Counted from the first letter of the stretch, positions 31,617 to 45,691 are shown. The stretch: 61,245 nt of DNA from Phallusia fumigata (GCA_008931825.1 QXVZ01032547.1:1-61245), one strand, 5' to 3'. Numbers and translations: made by a program. Notes: generated by a model from the letters alone, not told the origin.

Positions 31617-34600
31617 ATGTCACCGCTGGAAACTGTTCCTGGCAAGTGCGGATACCCCGTATTTGGTGAAACATCTGTGGAATTTTACAGGTTTGTTGAT
31701 CATTTCGTGTTTATGTTAATCACAAAGCTTATTTTCCGCATTTGCCTTTTTCAGGGATCCAGTAAAGTATGTAAACAGCCGAAACTGTCACCACACGTCA
31801 GAAATATTTCTTGTAAGATTTTTGAATAACCCAACGATATTTATCTCCTCACCATTGTTAATTAAAGAACTCCTTTGTGGTAAGTTTACAGGTTAAAGAG
31901 TAATTATTACAGAAGAAAGCCAGATCAACACTTTGGTATTTGTATATTTGGACAAGAAAAATGGTTCAACCTAGAAAGTATATTTTAAAAGAAATGGAAG
32001 AAAAAGAAAAATCTTATCTTTAAGGTGGTTTTGTTTTGCAGAAAAGTTTGCTGATTTTGGATTTGGGTACAAAGCATTTCTGCAAAAAATATATGGAGAC
32101 AACATCCTTTTTCATGATGGAGTGCATGCACAACAGTTGCGATCACTGTTAGAACCACTGTTTCATGATTCAACAAGGTATCAAGAGTGCCTTGACAGGT
32201 ATTTAACTTGTTTTGTTGCATATAAATACTTTTGCATGGTTTTTTAAGAACAGGAGCACATAAATCTCATACTGATTAACTAGTGATAGATAAATAGTAT
32301 TTTTTTTATCATTTCAGCATACTTGATCCATTTGTTGCCTCCCTCAAAAGAAGGTTAGTAATTACTTTACTTTGCAACTGCAATATCCCAAGCAACTCAT
32401 TTTCCAAACAAAAAACAATGTTTTTTTATTGCATATATGTATGCCATGTCTGATAGATAATCTATAAAAGCATATTAATACATCCAATAAACACTACCTG
32501 ATTAAAATGAAAATGGAATTTAGGCAAGACGTACCAATTTATGAAGAGATTAAACACATGATGACAAAGTTATGTCTGCAATTGTTTCTTGGATTGGATG
32601 TTTCCCAGCCTGATGAGGTGGTTAAAGCTATACCTGAGCTAGCAACAAAACATTGGCATGGTAATAAATTTCCATCACTTTTAAAAGCGTTGTATTATGT
32701 TATACTTATCAATTGGTTAAGATTGTTTTTGTGTTAGGTATAGTTTATACTGTTTATTTTTTAGGCATTATATCTGTTCCTATCAGCATTAGAATTCCAA
32801 TGGGAGGTCCTTCTGCATTCACCCAAGCGCTTCAAGCAAAGGAAAAGCTTCTGGTCAACATTAGGAAAGTAATTTCGCAACAACAGAATGGTATGCATGT
32901 TGGGAATCACTTTTTATCAGTCAAGGTTTTATTCGGGATTTATAATACTGTTTGTGAATGAAAAATGTTGACATGCCAAGTAATTCTAGAAGCAGTGAAA
33001 ACCTATGTTGACGAAATTTGCCAGGATGATTGGGCCCTAAGTAAATATTGATTGTGTTTATGCTGTTAAACTACTGTTAAATGTTTTATGTTATTCAATT
33101 ACTTCCACCAAACATGATCCATGTTCCCACTTTAAAAAACAGATCGCACTAAAACACATTGGTCTTGGGAAAGCTCACTATAGCTACATGTTGAAACATG
33201 TATTCGCTTTTGTCATACGCACCAAGAACTTTAATTTGTGATGGCACCTCTATGTCAACTACCCAGACAATTTGAAGACGCGTGTTTTCAGTGTTACACA
33301 AAAGGTTGATTTTGTGATGCCCTGGTGTGTTTATAGGTCCTATAAACCCGTGGTGCATTTAAATATAGCTTGTAGATTGTGTAACAATAATTTGAATGGG
33401 TAAATATCGTTGTGGAGGTATGAATTGAAGCGCATAAAAGGAGGTTAAAAATCGGCTCTAAACAACTATTCGTTTTTTTTGTTTAAAAACGCTAGTGTAA
33501 GAAAAGCAATGGTTTAACTGGGGCGTAACCGCGAACAAGTTGTGGAAATCCTTTGTCACCAAATGGCCGGGTGGTGAGGGCAGAGTCTTTAGTTACAATC
33601 CCACTTCACACTGTCTGGTTTCACCGAGCAAGGCTTTTTTAGCAAGTGAAACCAAAAACAAACGCATGGAAAAGCTACATGTTGCATTACTTGGGACGTA
33701 TACCCCTCACAATGAATGATGACTGCTCGCATATTTATTTCTAAAAAGATGGTTTTTATCAAATTGCATCGATGATTGAAATAAATAATATATTTACCTT
33801 TATTCACATCAGACAGGAAATAAAAGCCCTTGAACGATGGTTCTTAACCTGCGGGTAATTGGGTATACTGACATTTTCCTGGCGGTATTTACATCGTTTT
33901 TGGTTTAGTTGTACTAAAATAGTTAAAACTTTGTACAATATCGAAGTTCGTGTGTTCGGTTCACTTACTTTCTGCCACGTCACAGTAGCGTGTAGTCTTG
34001 TGACTAAAGTCGCTTGCAATGTCAGTTGCAGTGTACTCAAATGTAGGCTGGAGGGGGGGGGGNNNNNNNNNNNNNNNNNNNNNNNNNNNNNNNNNNNNNN
34101 NNNNNNNNNNNNNNNNNNNNNNNNNNNNNNNNNNNGTTGCAGGGCAACAAAAGTGGGGGGGGGGGGGGGGGGGGGTAAATAACCTCCATCATGTACTTTT
34201 CCAGGCTAACGATGTGAAAAGGTTGAGATCCATTGCCCTTGTAAGGTTATGTATACATTTCGAATTTCCGCAGGGTGCCCAAGCGTACTGCAGGACATGC
34301 GAAGCATTGAATTTCCCGATAACAAGACGGCCGAGCAGCATTTGCTGATGTTCATCTCTGCTCTTATACCCAAAGCATTTGCTTCGATACTCACCTCATT
34401 TGTGTTGGCAATGTCGGGAAGCAAAAAGGTTTGCTTGGACAAACGTAGACTGCATTAACGGCAATTTGCCCGAGGTGTTTCGCAGTAGCAACCACAAGTT
34501 GCCGACAGTAACCTAATGCAGGGACTCGATGAGTTTGTGTGTTGATTTGTTTGGTCTTTTTGTGTTGCGGTAAAAACCTAACAGGCACCGTCATGGTTTG

Positions 34601-37600
34601 TGCATTCGACATCGCCGCAATGAAAAAAAAACAGTCGAATATTTTCCCCCGAGCAAATATTTTTCTTCTAAACCAAATGGTACGTTTTCTCGTTATATCA
34701 CCATCGTATACCATCTTTTGATGTGATCAAGAAAAACATTTATTCACATTTTTGCATAAAACTATCTTTATCACGATGTAAGTTACGTTTGTGATGTATA
34801 GAAAAACAATCACTTTGGTTCGCACAAACATAAATCACGCTCGATGATACCTCGTAATAATCTTAACTAGGGATTTTTTTTGTTTCAACATTAAATTACG
34901 TTATTTGTTTTATTGTTCAGAAAGTTTGGAGGCAAAGGGCAATCGCCGACGAGAGTTTCCTATCTGACGCCCTGCTTGAAGTGCAGCGGTTGTGGCCGCC
35001 TTTTTTCGGCGGACGTCGATTAGCGCTGAAACACACCACTGTGGGACGTTACAAAATTCCGAAGGTAACAATTGTGTTCTCTGTTCTGAAGTAGTGAATC
35101 GGGGCCCATTTTCCATTGTTTTTCACACGCGAAGATAAAAACGCATTAACAAATTGTGTTAATTACGGTAAGCGAAATATACTTTTTGTGTGCACTCTGA
35201 AAATCCGCTTAATTTGAGCAATTAATTAACTTCAAAGTTGCCACAATGGTGTCATTCAAAAAGCCCACACAACGTTTTTTAGTTACAATAACGCAAAAGC
35301 CCGCTAGATGGAAGCAGCGAATCAGAACATCAGGGGGATATTGCCCACAGTCTGAGAACATGGCCTCAGATACTCGACATTTCCCGGCGAAGTGACAGTC
35401 GCGAAGCAGATCAATCTTATCGGTAACGTGATTTAAATTGCCGCCTCGGACTTAGGCGCTGCCGGATGAAATTGCCGAATAATAAGGGTGATGTCATCGC
35501 GCTGCTTAGACAAAACGTCGCGCTTTGCTTTCCTGCGTGAGTGTTGGGCCAAGGAGGCTACCAGGGGATTTTCCATTTTTGTCGAAATCAATGACCTCTG
35601 GTGTTAAACCCGTCAACAAACTTACATGAATGCAAATGTAGCGCTGACACGTATAAACGAAAGTTTGACAAAATCTTGTAGTGTGTAGGATTGGCCAATT
35701 TGTGTGCGGTTTCTTCTCAGAAAGTTGTAACGGCAAGCCCAATTTCGCGTAAAGCTCATTGTTTAAAAAACTAAAATAGATATGAAGTAACTATTACATC
35801 ACCGTGTGACCCGACGAGTTTACGAAGTGATTGATGTAATATTACCGCTGGATAATTTAAATTTAAGTAAACACCTTTTAAGTACATTTGTTTGTAATCC
35901 ATAGGAAAGTTTGTAACGCTGCATGTGGCCTATTCTGAGTTGTACCGCTATTTTTGGGTAATTCTGGGCAGTTATGTTTTTTAAATATCTTCGCATTGAG
36001 CGATAATGCATTTGCAACATTACAACAAACAAATACCTGACACACGTTTTATGCGTCTTGTTATACAGGACACAGCTAAGACACTAAATAACAACAAATG
36101 ATAGAAAAATACGTTAAGAATTTTGACGAGCCTGTAACATCAACATGAAAGACACGAAAGTGCAGGTTTTGTCGATGGAAAAGAGCGTACACATTTTAAT
36201 CAGCGCACTTCGCAGTAATAGCTTTTGACTTGCGCTCCGTAAAAACGTTTAATTGCCAACTACCGTTGCCACGGCCCAAAATATCGATACGCGTTCGACG
36301 GCGAACGAAAAGTTTGTATTCCAACACCGACAGCAACAATCCGTATTGTCAGCATGCGCTAGCATTTAAATAATTGAAAACCTCGCCGCGTTGGTTGGTC
36401 TTGTCACTCTAGATTTCATTACCGGTGAAATCAAACCTTTTAAGTCGGCTAATGTTTAGAAATTCTGCGCGCCGATAAGCAGGAGTTTGTTGACGCTCTC
36501 TGAGACGTTGATATTGCGATTATCCGCACGTTTGTTCGCCTGCGACTAAGAACATGACAGACTGCAACTTTTCAAAAAAGGTCCTGTGTTGGTAGCAGAA
36601 TGATGGCTTAGTGGTCGGCACCAATGTAATCCACCTTTTGTTTGGGCACGATTTTCGACGAGTCGACAAGCAGGTGAAATTCTCCCACTTGACGCCTGGC
36701 ATGGAAAATAAAAACTTCGAAATAAAATAAACCGAGTGTAATCACCGACGCGACGCGTATATCCCAGCACGCCAGATCACTTCTTGGCCGGGTCAAAATC
36801 CTTGCCTATATTCGTCCTAGCGATCCTATTTTGGCGAAAATGGAAAGTTGCATGTCGCAATCGCCCTTTTTTGACTCACCTCTTGTAACACAGGATTACG
36901 CTGTTGTCTACGCCTCATATGTGGCCCACCGCGACGAGCAAGTATTTCCCAGACCCAACGAGTTCCTTCCCGAGCGCTGGACGACCTGGTGGGTTTCATG
37001 TGTCATTTTAGCGTTTGTTCGGCGATTTTGCGATAACATGCTGCTCGCATACGTATATCACTGTAGGCTGGTAAAATTTATTGGTTGGGACGTGACATTA
37101 TACCGCTTGTAATCTTCTAATGGGACAGATCAATAATATTTAATATTTGTAGTTTTAGAAAAGTCGTTCGGAAACAGCCTTTGTATCAAGAAGCCTCAAA
37201 TCGCAACCGGAGGTGTCTAATTCGCGCTATAAAAAAAAAGAGCCCTTATGATGCTTCAAACTGTTGCTGCTGCTGTTTATTTTATTGCCGACGGGTGAAA
37301 GATACCGCTCTGACTGTTATTTTAGAGGCTGCTGGGTAATTATGGTTGGGCGTATCTTTATGTAGACAGCTCAGCAACACATATGGACTTGCTAAGGTGA
37401 AGGTCATCTTTAAAAATGATATCCCATCAAATTTTCCATTGTGAAGGTAGAATTATAGCATTGAAATAACAGGTTTGAAACCTGAAAACGCTGGTTTATA
37501 TATTCATCCTTCGACCCCTCATTGAATAAGACGTGTGTCACCCGACACTCCCAGGATATTACGTAAGTCCGGACATGGATTTGTATCTGATCGCAGGCAT

Positions 37601-39038
37601 CAAATATTCATTGGCCTTATTAAATGTACATTTGTTCTGACAAGCGGTTGCCAGGCTTGAAATGTAGAAATCGCTACCTAACCTTCGATTCTGTGCGACC
37701 GCAATGTTTGCCAACGTGTTAGTGATTCACAAAGAAATAAGCAGTATTTTTGGGGACTACAATGATTTGAAATTTCAACACAAAAAAGCAACAAAAAGAG
37801 CATTCGAAATCCTTACCCTAAAACTGCTAAATAAGACTAATGCTAACAGACATATTACACACAAATACGGCTTTACCGCCGAAGCCTTCACATTATTCAG
37901 TTTACTTCTCGGCGACACTTGGTGGTTTTGTAACCATTTCACACCGATTTAAAAGGGAAACATAATAGCAAATGCGATTATTGTGTGACCATTGTCTCGT
38001 CCCGGATCAATTACAATAATACGAACAATGGGGATTATGTTGTTTGTTGCCCACTAACTATTTTTGTCACAATCTTCCCTCACGAAGCAGATGTTCCACA
38101 CCAACAACAACTCGATTCATCTGCTGACATCAATTTTAAAGCTGTCCCGGTCATGATTTGATAATTCCTGTGACTTGTAACAAATAACCGGTTGTAAGAG
38201 CGTATAATTGAGCGACATAAAACAAAAAACACATTCGAATGAGGGAAATCAAGCTTACTTCGTTTATTCTCCAAACAAACATTAAGCACAATTGTTAGTC
38301 TGCGTTTAAGTGGTGCCTGTCGGCGGTGGGCAAAATTGAAACATTTGCGAAACTACCCACGTTTCGCTTAGTAAACTTTTCCGCGAAAAATGACGTACTG
38401 TCTTCAAGTGTCGGTTTTGCAAATTTGCAGTATCCTGGTAATTCGGGTTGGAGAAACGTTTTTGCGACATTGTTTTCGGCAAGCGTTTGTGGGATTTCGC
38501 GATTTTTATGCTTTACACATCAACCGCCAACATCGTGAAAGCTTGACCGCATGGTGTTTTACAAAAAAATACGCGTGCCTTTCAGCTACGTGGATTTGGT
38601 CTTCACTCGCCGCGTGGCACATGGCTGGATTGCAGTTAGGAAAGAAGCGTTTCGTGGACAGAGTCGTGCAATAATATGCTTTAGGTGTACACACAGACCA
38701 GGCGAGCTGCTTTGCACACGGATTTGGCGGTTACACTTTATATCCACTTGCGTCGCCAAACCTTAACGACTTTGGCTGACCCGTAACCGATTGCGGAATT
38801 TCTGTGCAGGAACGCCGACCACAGAGACCTTGTCTTTTGCTTTGGTGGTGGGCCGCGTTGCTGCATCGGGCGGACGTTTATCGGAAACATTCTACGCGAC
38901 GTTGCCGCTCGTCTACTTCGCACCTACGACTGGGAAATGAACCCGTCCGACCAGGAGCTGAACTACAAGTATCTACCTGTAGCACGCCCCGAAAACGCCA
39001 CTACTGTCAAGTTTCAACCAATCAGCGACGTGGGCTAA
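31617..39038 (+). CDS. Cytochrome P450, CYP26/CYP120-like, complete 11-exon model
   Basis: Exons: 31617-31690, 31755-31879, 32042-32198, 32318-32353, 32524-32660, 32765-32890, 32990-33040, 34274-34428, 34921-35064, 36894-36988, 38810-39038 (TAA). All join in phase to 442 residues. Family marks: Pro/Gly N-terminal motif PGKCGYPVFGET (8-19), K-helix ExxR as EVQR (307-310) followed by PPFFGGRR, PERW, and the heme loop FGGGPRCCIG (378-387, Cys385 as iron ligand). The PP-x-GG-R run after the K-helix is typical of CYP26 (retinoic acid hydroxylases) and cyanobacterial CYP120. Odd points: no membrane anchor precedes the Pro-rich motif, although an upstream exon may be missed. The I-helix (262-275, FISALIPKAFASIL) lacks the acid-Thr pair, and the J-K region is about 20 residues short. 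Substrate unknown; a heme monooxygenase or isomerase. Confidence 0.9.
33835..34235. mobile_element. hAT-like element in P450 intron 7, containing the gap
   Basis: The left end is cgatggttcttaacctg; the right end, other strand, is caatggatctcaacctt. The flanks are cccttgaa (33827-33834) and cccttgta (34236-34243), matching at 7 of 8 positions. It carries poly-G tracts and the assembly gap. The TTCTTAACC-type end is common among Charlie-like hAT families. Confidence 0.65.
34063..34135. other. Assembly gap of 73 N between poly-G tracts
   Basis: Undetermined bases flanked by an 11-base G run on the left and, after a short spacer, a G run of more than 20 on the right. Open frames drawn across it are not real. 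The true length of this intron segment is unknown. Confidence 0.95.
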
Positions 39039-42000
39039 GGCTCAGCCTACTTTGCCATCGGTATTTACCTCTGGTTGTGTTCCAACTGCAATATGCAGCA
39101 AATATTACATTTGTTTGCGAAAACGCGTAGAACAATTGTGTTGTTTACCTTAGCACGTGATGGTGTACTACTGAACAGCCGAATATTAAACCTAGTGCGA
39201 TTTGGGGTTTCGTTGTTGCGGTCATCCGCTTATTGTCCTCAATCAAATTGTATAAACCGACCACAGTGTCAAAAACAATTTCTGCGGCGGTGCAGAACTC
39301 AAGATCTTATCGCATTTTCTCCTCTGCACGCCGCGCGTTTATTTAATATTTGCAACCTTTCAAACAGTTTGAACAATAACAGCTCATGGCAACACGGTAC
39401 GATGTCTATTGCGTAAACTTTGCTGCGCTGATTCACGATTCAATTTAAACTTACCTGGCAACGGCGAACACTTGCCAAACTGTCAAATTTTTGGCAAAGC
39501 ACTGACATATGAAGATACCATCAACCATGAATCAGTTTCGCTGCAAGGCCGGTTGCCGCCACTGGTTAGACAACCCATACCGGGGCACTTATGCCCGCCG
39601 GAACTGAAATCGTTGTGATTAATCTGATCCAAATTCCGCGAAAGTGTCATCTGGTTCAGCTTTCTGCCGCAAAAAGTTATTTTTACGCCACGCGAAGTAT
39701 TTTTAGCAAAGTTCGATCTTGACTAGTTGGTGTATTTTCGTGCTCGGAATGATTTGTCCCGGTGACAAAGCGACAAATTTGCGATGTACAGCCTTCAGCA
39801 AATATGTTCAGACCCTACGGCACACGATGATTTAGGCGGCGTGTATGAGTGTCGTGGCCGCGGCGGTGACATTGTGCGACATCGCTAAAAAGAAACATTT
39901 TTACCAAAATACTGTATGATACACCACGCTTGCGGCAATTTGCTCTCCGGTGAATCAAAAAGTTCCAAACTTTTGTGTTATCAAGCTCCAAGCACGAACA
40001 AACAATAGCTGTTTTGCTGACTTGGTTTATGTGCTGTCTCGTCCCTCCGACACATCGTCATTTTCTTAGAAACACGATCGCGTACGGGAAACAACCTGCG
40101 ATCTTGCGGCCTGAAATTCGCGCCTCGTCCATTAAATTGATGGTTTCTTTCCGTCGGCGAGTGCGAGACAGAGGCCAATGTGCGACCTTTCAAGATATGT
40201 GTCCGCCCCTTGTTAATGTCGCCGCTCGTTTTTGATGCCATTTTGACGCCTGGCACACTTTAGGTGAATCGCGGGTCAACTTTGATTAGGCTTGTTTTTC
40301 AACTTTGGTGATTCGCGCCGCTATGATGATTGTTGCGCCGCCACGGACACGTCACGCGCCACACGTAATCAGTGACATCCCTCTGAAGGTTACTGGCGAT
40401 TCTAACCGCGGGGATGTTTGGACTGTGGTACATTCATGTTGCTATTGTTCATAGAATTAAGTGCGCCAATACGCAATGAGATGATATCAGTTGTTTTGCC
40501 GGCCTTGCCACTTAGTCACTTGGAAATAGCGTGTGGAGTCCGTTGGACGTCACAGTGAAGTTACCGTTTTACAATAGGCAACGCATTTATCCTTAAATGG
40601 CAAATTCTCGTGTTTGCGACTTACTCTAACACTCTTTTAGCGTTGTCGTTATTTAGGGCAAAGCTAACACGAGGAATGGAGAAACAATGAAATATAGCAG
40701 AGCGGGACGAATTAATTATAATACCTGGTTTAAAAAATTGCAATAAAAAGGAACTGAAAATTATTCCTACCTTCCTCCATTTACAGTTTTTCCCCTTTAT
40801 TGTGAGTTGGGGTTGGAATAATTTGTATTTAGTGAAAAAATATGTTTTTCAAACTGTTGCAAGATCAATTTGAATGCTCATTCTTTCAGTGCGACCCATA
40901 TTTTTGCACCTGTGCACTTTAAATCAGGAAGTTTGATTTATAATGGCCCGGTTCCAATTGGCCTAATACGGTACAACCGCCTGATCACTTTGCATTTTCG
41001 CTTTCAGGTTTACATACAAGTTTTTGTATGCGCGCCTTTCTTCAAGTGACCGAAAAATGTATGCACAAAATCTTGATGCACTTAACACCCTCTTACACTT
41101 CACCTCAAACAATTAAATTTTAACAAGATGTTTTCGCCAGATTTTTTACCTTTAGTCGTTTTTTTCGTCCATACACGTGATTTGTCTACTTTTTGCTTGT
41201 TCCTATTTTGCAGAACCTTGTGATCGCAAATAAAATTGGAAGGACGTGTTTGAACTGGCTATGCGTATCTGTATTTTTTCACTGAGACTTTCTATACATT
41301 AGCGCCATAGGAATCTAGTGTTTTTCAATATGCTGCGAAAGCATATAATTACATACCATAGCTATGAAATTAGGTTAACATCCATTTGGCATGATAACTG
41401 TTTTAGTTGTTAACCGTGACCGTTTCATTCGGCATGTAACCGTTTCCTTACATAATATGTTGTTTCTTCTAGTCTGTTTTTTCTAGTATTTCACTGGTCT
41501 GGAATGCCTTAAGTTGGAACAAGGCAATAAGTTTGCAACAATGCAATTTTGCATCGCCGCTGAAATTTATACCCCTGTTTTAGTTACCACAGTCCCTTTT
41601 TAATATTAGTTTTATTAAACACGAGTCCTTTGACGCAGATGAGGCGCGTACGTCTATAAATATTGTTTTTTCTTTGTTTTCGATATTATGTTCTTGCTCC
41701 AAACATCTTACTCATGTTGTTTACGCACATTGTGGCGCTTCGATTTGCGTCTGTACGCACGGCGGGCAGCCAAGATGGCAATAGCGTTTACGCAAACGAA
41801 AATACTTTTGCGTCTCTACGCACTCTGGCAGAAGTTCAATTTGCGTCCCCATGTTTTAATTTCATGGTCGCGTACGCTTGTTTGTTTAAGTTTGTTTGCG
41901 ACGCGGCAGCGTGAAATGTCATTCAAAACCGGCAAAATGTTGTAAGGATTTGAACTGTATGGGTATGAAGCAAACTGCTGCAACATTCTGAGGTTCACTG

Positions 42001-45000
42001 CACGCTTAATGGCTTGTCAGCCCTTTTCTGGTTCACGCCACCGCGTTGTGTGGCTCTAACTAGCAATTCAACTAACGACACAGTTTTTAGGGTACCATAT
42101 CTCCCGTTATAGTTTAGATGACTGTTGATGTCCAACTTTATGCAACTCCCGTCCTTGGCCCGGCGCGAAACGCAGTCCAACCTGAAACTGTTGTATGGAT
42201 GAAGAACTAAGCTAAATTGGCTAATAACTAATCACTCAGGCCTAATGAGTGCGTAAGCCCACGCAACACCATTATCGTTGTTTTAGGTTTTTTCTTATGC
42301 AACACGCGTTTAAAATCCGGATGCGAAAATTAATAAATTTTTTTGGCTTTCATACCACTGCAGTAGAATTTAGCGGTTTGTTCCACGAAGGATTTTTTCT
42401 CTGAGGATTAAACGCAATGTGCAATCAGCGGTCGTCGGCAATTGGCGTGGTAAGTTTGCCCAGAGGAACACACCCGTTGAAATTGCTTTGCCTTGGTCAA
42501 CGCGAGGCAAAGTATGGCATAATTGTGTTGGAATGACGCTGTTATCGCCTGCAGTATAAAGTTGGTTACATTTTGCGCGAGGTCAAATCGCGGCCAAAAA
42601 GAAGCAAGGTTTAAAAAACTTTGTTTTGAATCACCTCTAATCTTTATTTAATTGCCATTTCGTGCGTAACCGTTAGTGGTGTAACAAAGCTTTTGAAAGC
42701 GTGATAGGTCAGCAGACACATAACAAGGTCACAAAACAACAATAATATTCTAACTTTTTGTAATTTGGCTTTTGTTTATGGTGGACGAGACATTATACTG
42801 AGTTCTATTATGTTGTCTGCTGGTTGTAAAGTACGAATTGGCAAGTTGCATAAGTTTTTCTATTCCATTGCCAAAATTCCATGTTGTAGACTCTAGTCGG
42901 GCGTGGACTTGAAATCGACGGCATCGCGAAAATGCCACCAAAGGGACAATTCGTTCATTGACGGCCCGCCCAAAATTGAACTTGAACAATTTATTTACAC
43001 CACACCTTAACGCCATCAAATAGCTTTCGATTCCGCGTGCGATCTCCATGCAGCAGCGGTTGGGAATTGTCGCAAGGAGTGGCGATTATGTCGATATCAT
43101 ACCCCGCTACCGGCAACAAATAACCTCAGCTCTACACCAGTTTGCAAACAAAGACCAAATATGACCTAGGCATGACTGTTTTTACTCATCAACGAGTCCC
43201 GAAACCCACTGACATAACACGTTCGCAGAAAAACAGGTTCTTATTTTGACAGAACAATGGAATAATCTGCTTTTCTGGGAAGGTGTTTTTTCAAAGTTTT
43301 GCGTGTATTTTAAAGGCAATAACAGCTCGTGGCACTTCTGTTCGGCAGCATTGCTGAATGCAGATTAGCGAGATGGCGACGTAAATTGTAACGTCGACTT
43401 GTCCGACCGTAAGCCGATCAGGAGTTGGAAAAGCGAACGGACTCTGTCGCAGCGAAGTTTCAGATTCTAGGAAGCAATGTACAATGTTTATTTGGGCGCA
43501 CATTTCCACGCATAAACATTTAAAACGAATTTTCGCGCCATAGTGTAATTACGCAAGTTTTTTCCTGAGAGTAAATAAACCTTAATAGCTCATGCCGGCA
43601 CTTTGATTCACCAACTATGTACAGCACAGCTTTACTTGTCAAACCGTGTTAAACGTTTACCTTGAAAGCGGTTTTCCGTCACGTCCATGTAAAACATCGC
43701 GTCTATGTCCGCGTTTCGACCAATGTTCTTGCTATGATCACAAAGTTCTTGCAACAAAAAATTCGCCTAATTCTCTTGTGGCTGATGAGTCACAATTTAG
43801 GTGCTGTAAGTGGCGGTTGTGGAGCGGTTTACTTCTGGCGTCGATATCTTGTTTCCTACACAAACCCGCTTGATGAAATCTGTCAGCTGCTTAAGTTATC
43901 GCACCGCTGCATGTAAGTGTACATGACAAGGTTAAGTAAAGCGACATTATGTGCATTGTTATTGTTCCTAGCATTTTGTGCACCATACCTGTGTTAATGG
44001 ACGTTAGAAGCGTGTTGTTTAACAACCTGCGTGCGGTCAATCGTGGAATCATTTTATGGATTGGGTAGAAAGCTGGGTTTCCATCTGGCTTAAAAACCGA
44101 TTATTATTCACTATGTGTTTAAAATCAATATAAAACGAGTTTTTCGACATGTTTAAAAAATCGCCTCAGGTTTGCGTGCATAATGCTCACTATTTAACTT
44201 ACACCCAGTGTGCTTGTAAACACGACATTTGTGGATAGTTGACAGAGCATTTTACTTGAGTTACGCGTTAATTGCTACCTCATTGGACCGAGTTATCTCC
44301 AGTGGTATGTAGGTTTCCGCGTCTGGTTAACTCTAATTGTGGATTATGCCCCAAAGCGCTTAATCAAACTCATCTTATTGGCATATGCAGCTTCAAGGTG
44401 CGACCTTACCTCTAGTCCTCCGGAAAACGACTGCTTTGAGTGTGCAATTATGATAAAAGCATGAACTCCGCGCGCACTCTCAAAATAGTTTAAGGCGACT
44501 TTGGTGTCCCCTTTCATGTGATTCAACAAAACTAGCTTATAGCGCTTTTCAAAATTAGCAAAAATGTTTAAAACTATTTTCGAAGTCTTACTTCCGGAAA
44601 GTATTCCGCTTTATAGTAAACGCGTTTATATCGGGAGAGAATGACTAAGGATAACATGTCATGACTTATAATCGTTTACTGACGCGACAGATTATGGTCT
44701 TACGCATGGATTCGGTGAACGTAAGTTAATGAGATTCGAAGTAATAAATGACTGTGTTTATAGATTTGTCGGTCAAAGTTTTTTTTTTTTTGCGAAAAAT
44801 AATTCGTGAACACTCTATCGCTTCGCTCCAGTACGACGTTGTGGCGTGTATGGATTTCTGTCGAACATGTCTTTCAGATTTTGACCTATTTTAATCTAAA
44901 AAGACGATAGAACAAACGTCATACCAGATGACATTTGTAAGCTGTCCTGGCAGTTTTTTTTAACAATATGAGAATAGTTTTTTAGCATCTCAGTTTATTA

Positions 45001-45691
45001 ATTTATTTGCGCATAATTCTCGTATAAATATGACACAACACATAAATCTATTAAGGAGGGAAACAGCAGTCGACATCTGGGTGCCTTTTGCCCACATATT
45101 TGCCAGCCTTATGCGACCTTGTATAATAAATTAAACAACACTACAGTTGACTGAATAACTTAGCGAATAAAACGACAATAGCAACGACGATATTGCTTGA
45201 GTTTGTTGCAATAATAATATAAAACATTCCGCCCGCTCGGGGTCTGAAAATAAATAACTGACGCAACAAAAACAAAGAACTGTTTGATTAGAAATAAGTG
45301 TTACAGCGGTTACTCTTCACCTAACGGTTTTCGCGACAACTGCCTGTGTGTTGTTTGTGTGGCCTGTGTGCTATTAGCAGCAGACGTGGTAGATTCTTCC
45401 TCGTCTTCCTATGGCACAGGTACAAACACAATTGTAATTGTAAGCATGCAATCTTGCAGGACAATAATTCTGATGTGGAAAAAAGAGAGATTTTGCATTC
45501 TGTGGTCAATTCAAGATAACACGTGTGTTTAGATCAGGCAAGGAAACGGTGGTAAAACACGTTTTGAAGAAATAAGTGCGTAAAAAGTCAAACTGAAACA
45601 AGTGTGTGCACGCCATTTAATGACTAGCAGAAAATGTTACGGTAGTACGAAAGGCAAGGAAAATAAAAATACGAAAAACAAACAAACATAC
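39039..45691. other. No supported gene; CpG-rich spacer
   Basis: I find no splice-consistent exon series or recognisable product. Scattered short frames (39409-39618, 40235-39981 minus, 43049-42750 minus) are open mainly because this stretch is less AT-rich. The region probably includes the 3' UTR of the P450 at its start. Confidence 0.4.

Noticed and set aside
33859..34348. Open frames across the N gap
   Set aside because: They pass through 73 undetermined bases and poly-G; the real exon is 34274-34428 in a different frame.
39981..40256. Minus-strand frame MASKTSGDINKGR
   Set aside because: Starts in a plausible context, but no domain or splice support; open frames are common in this CpG-rich spacer.
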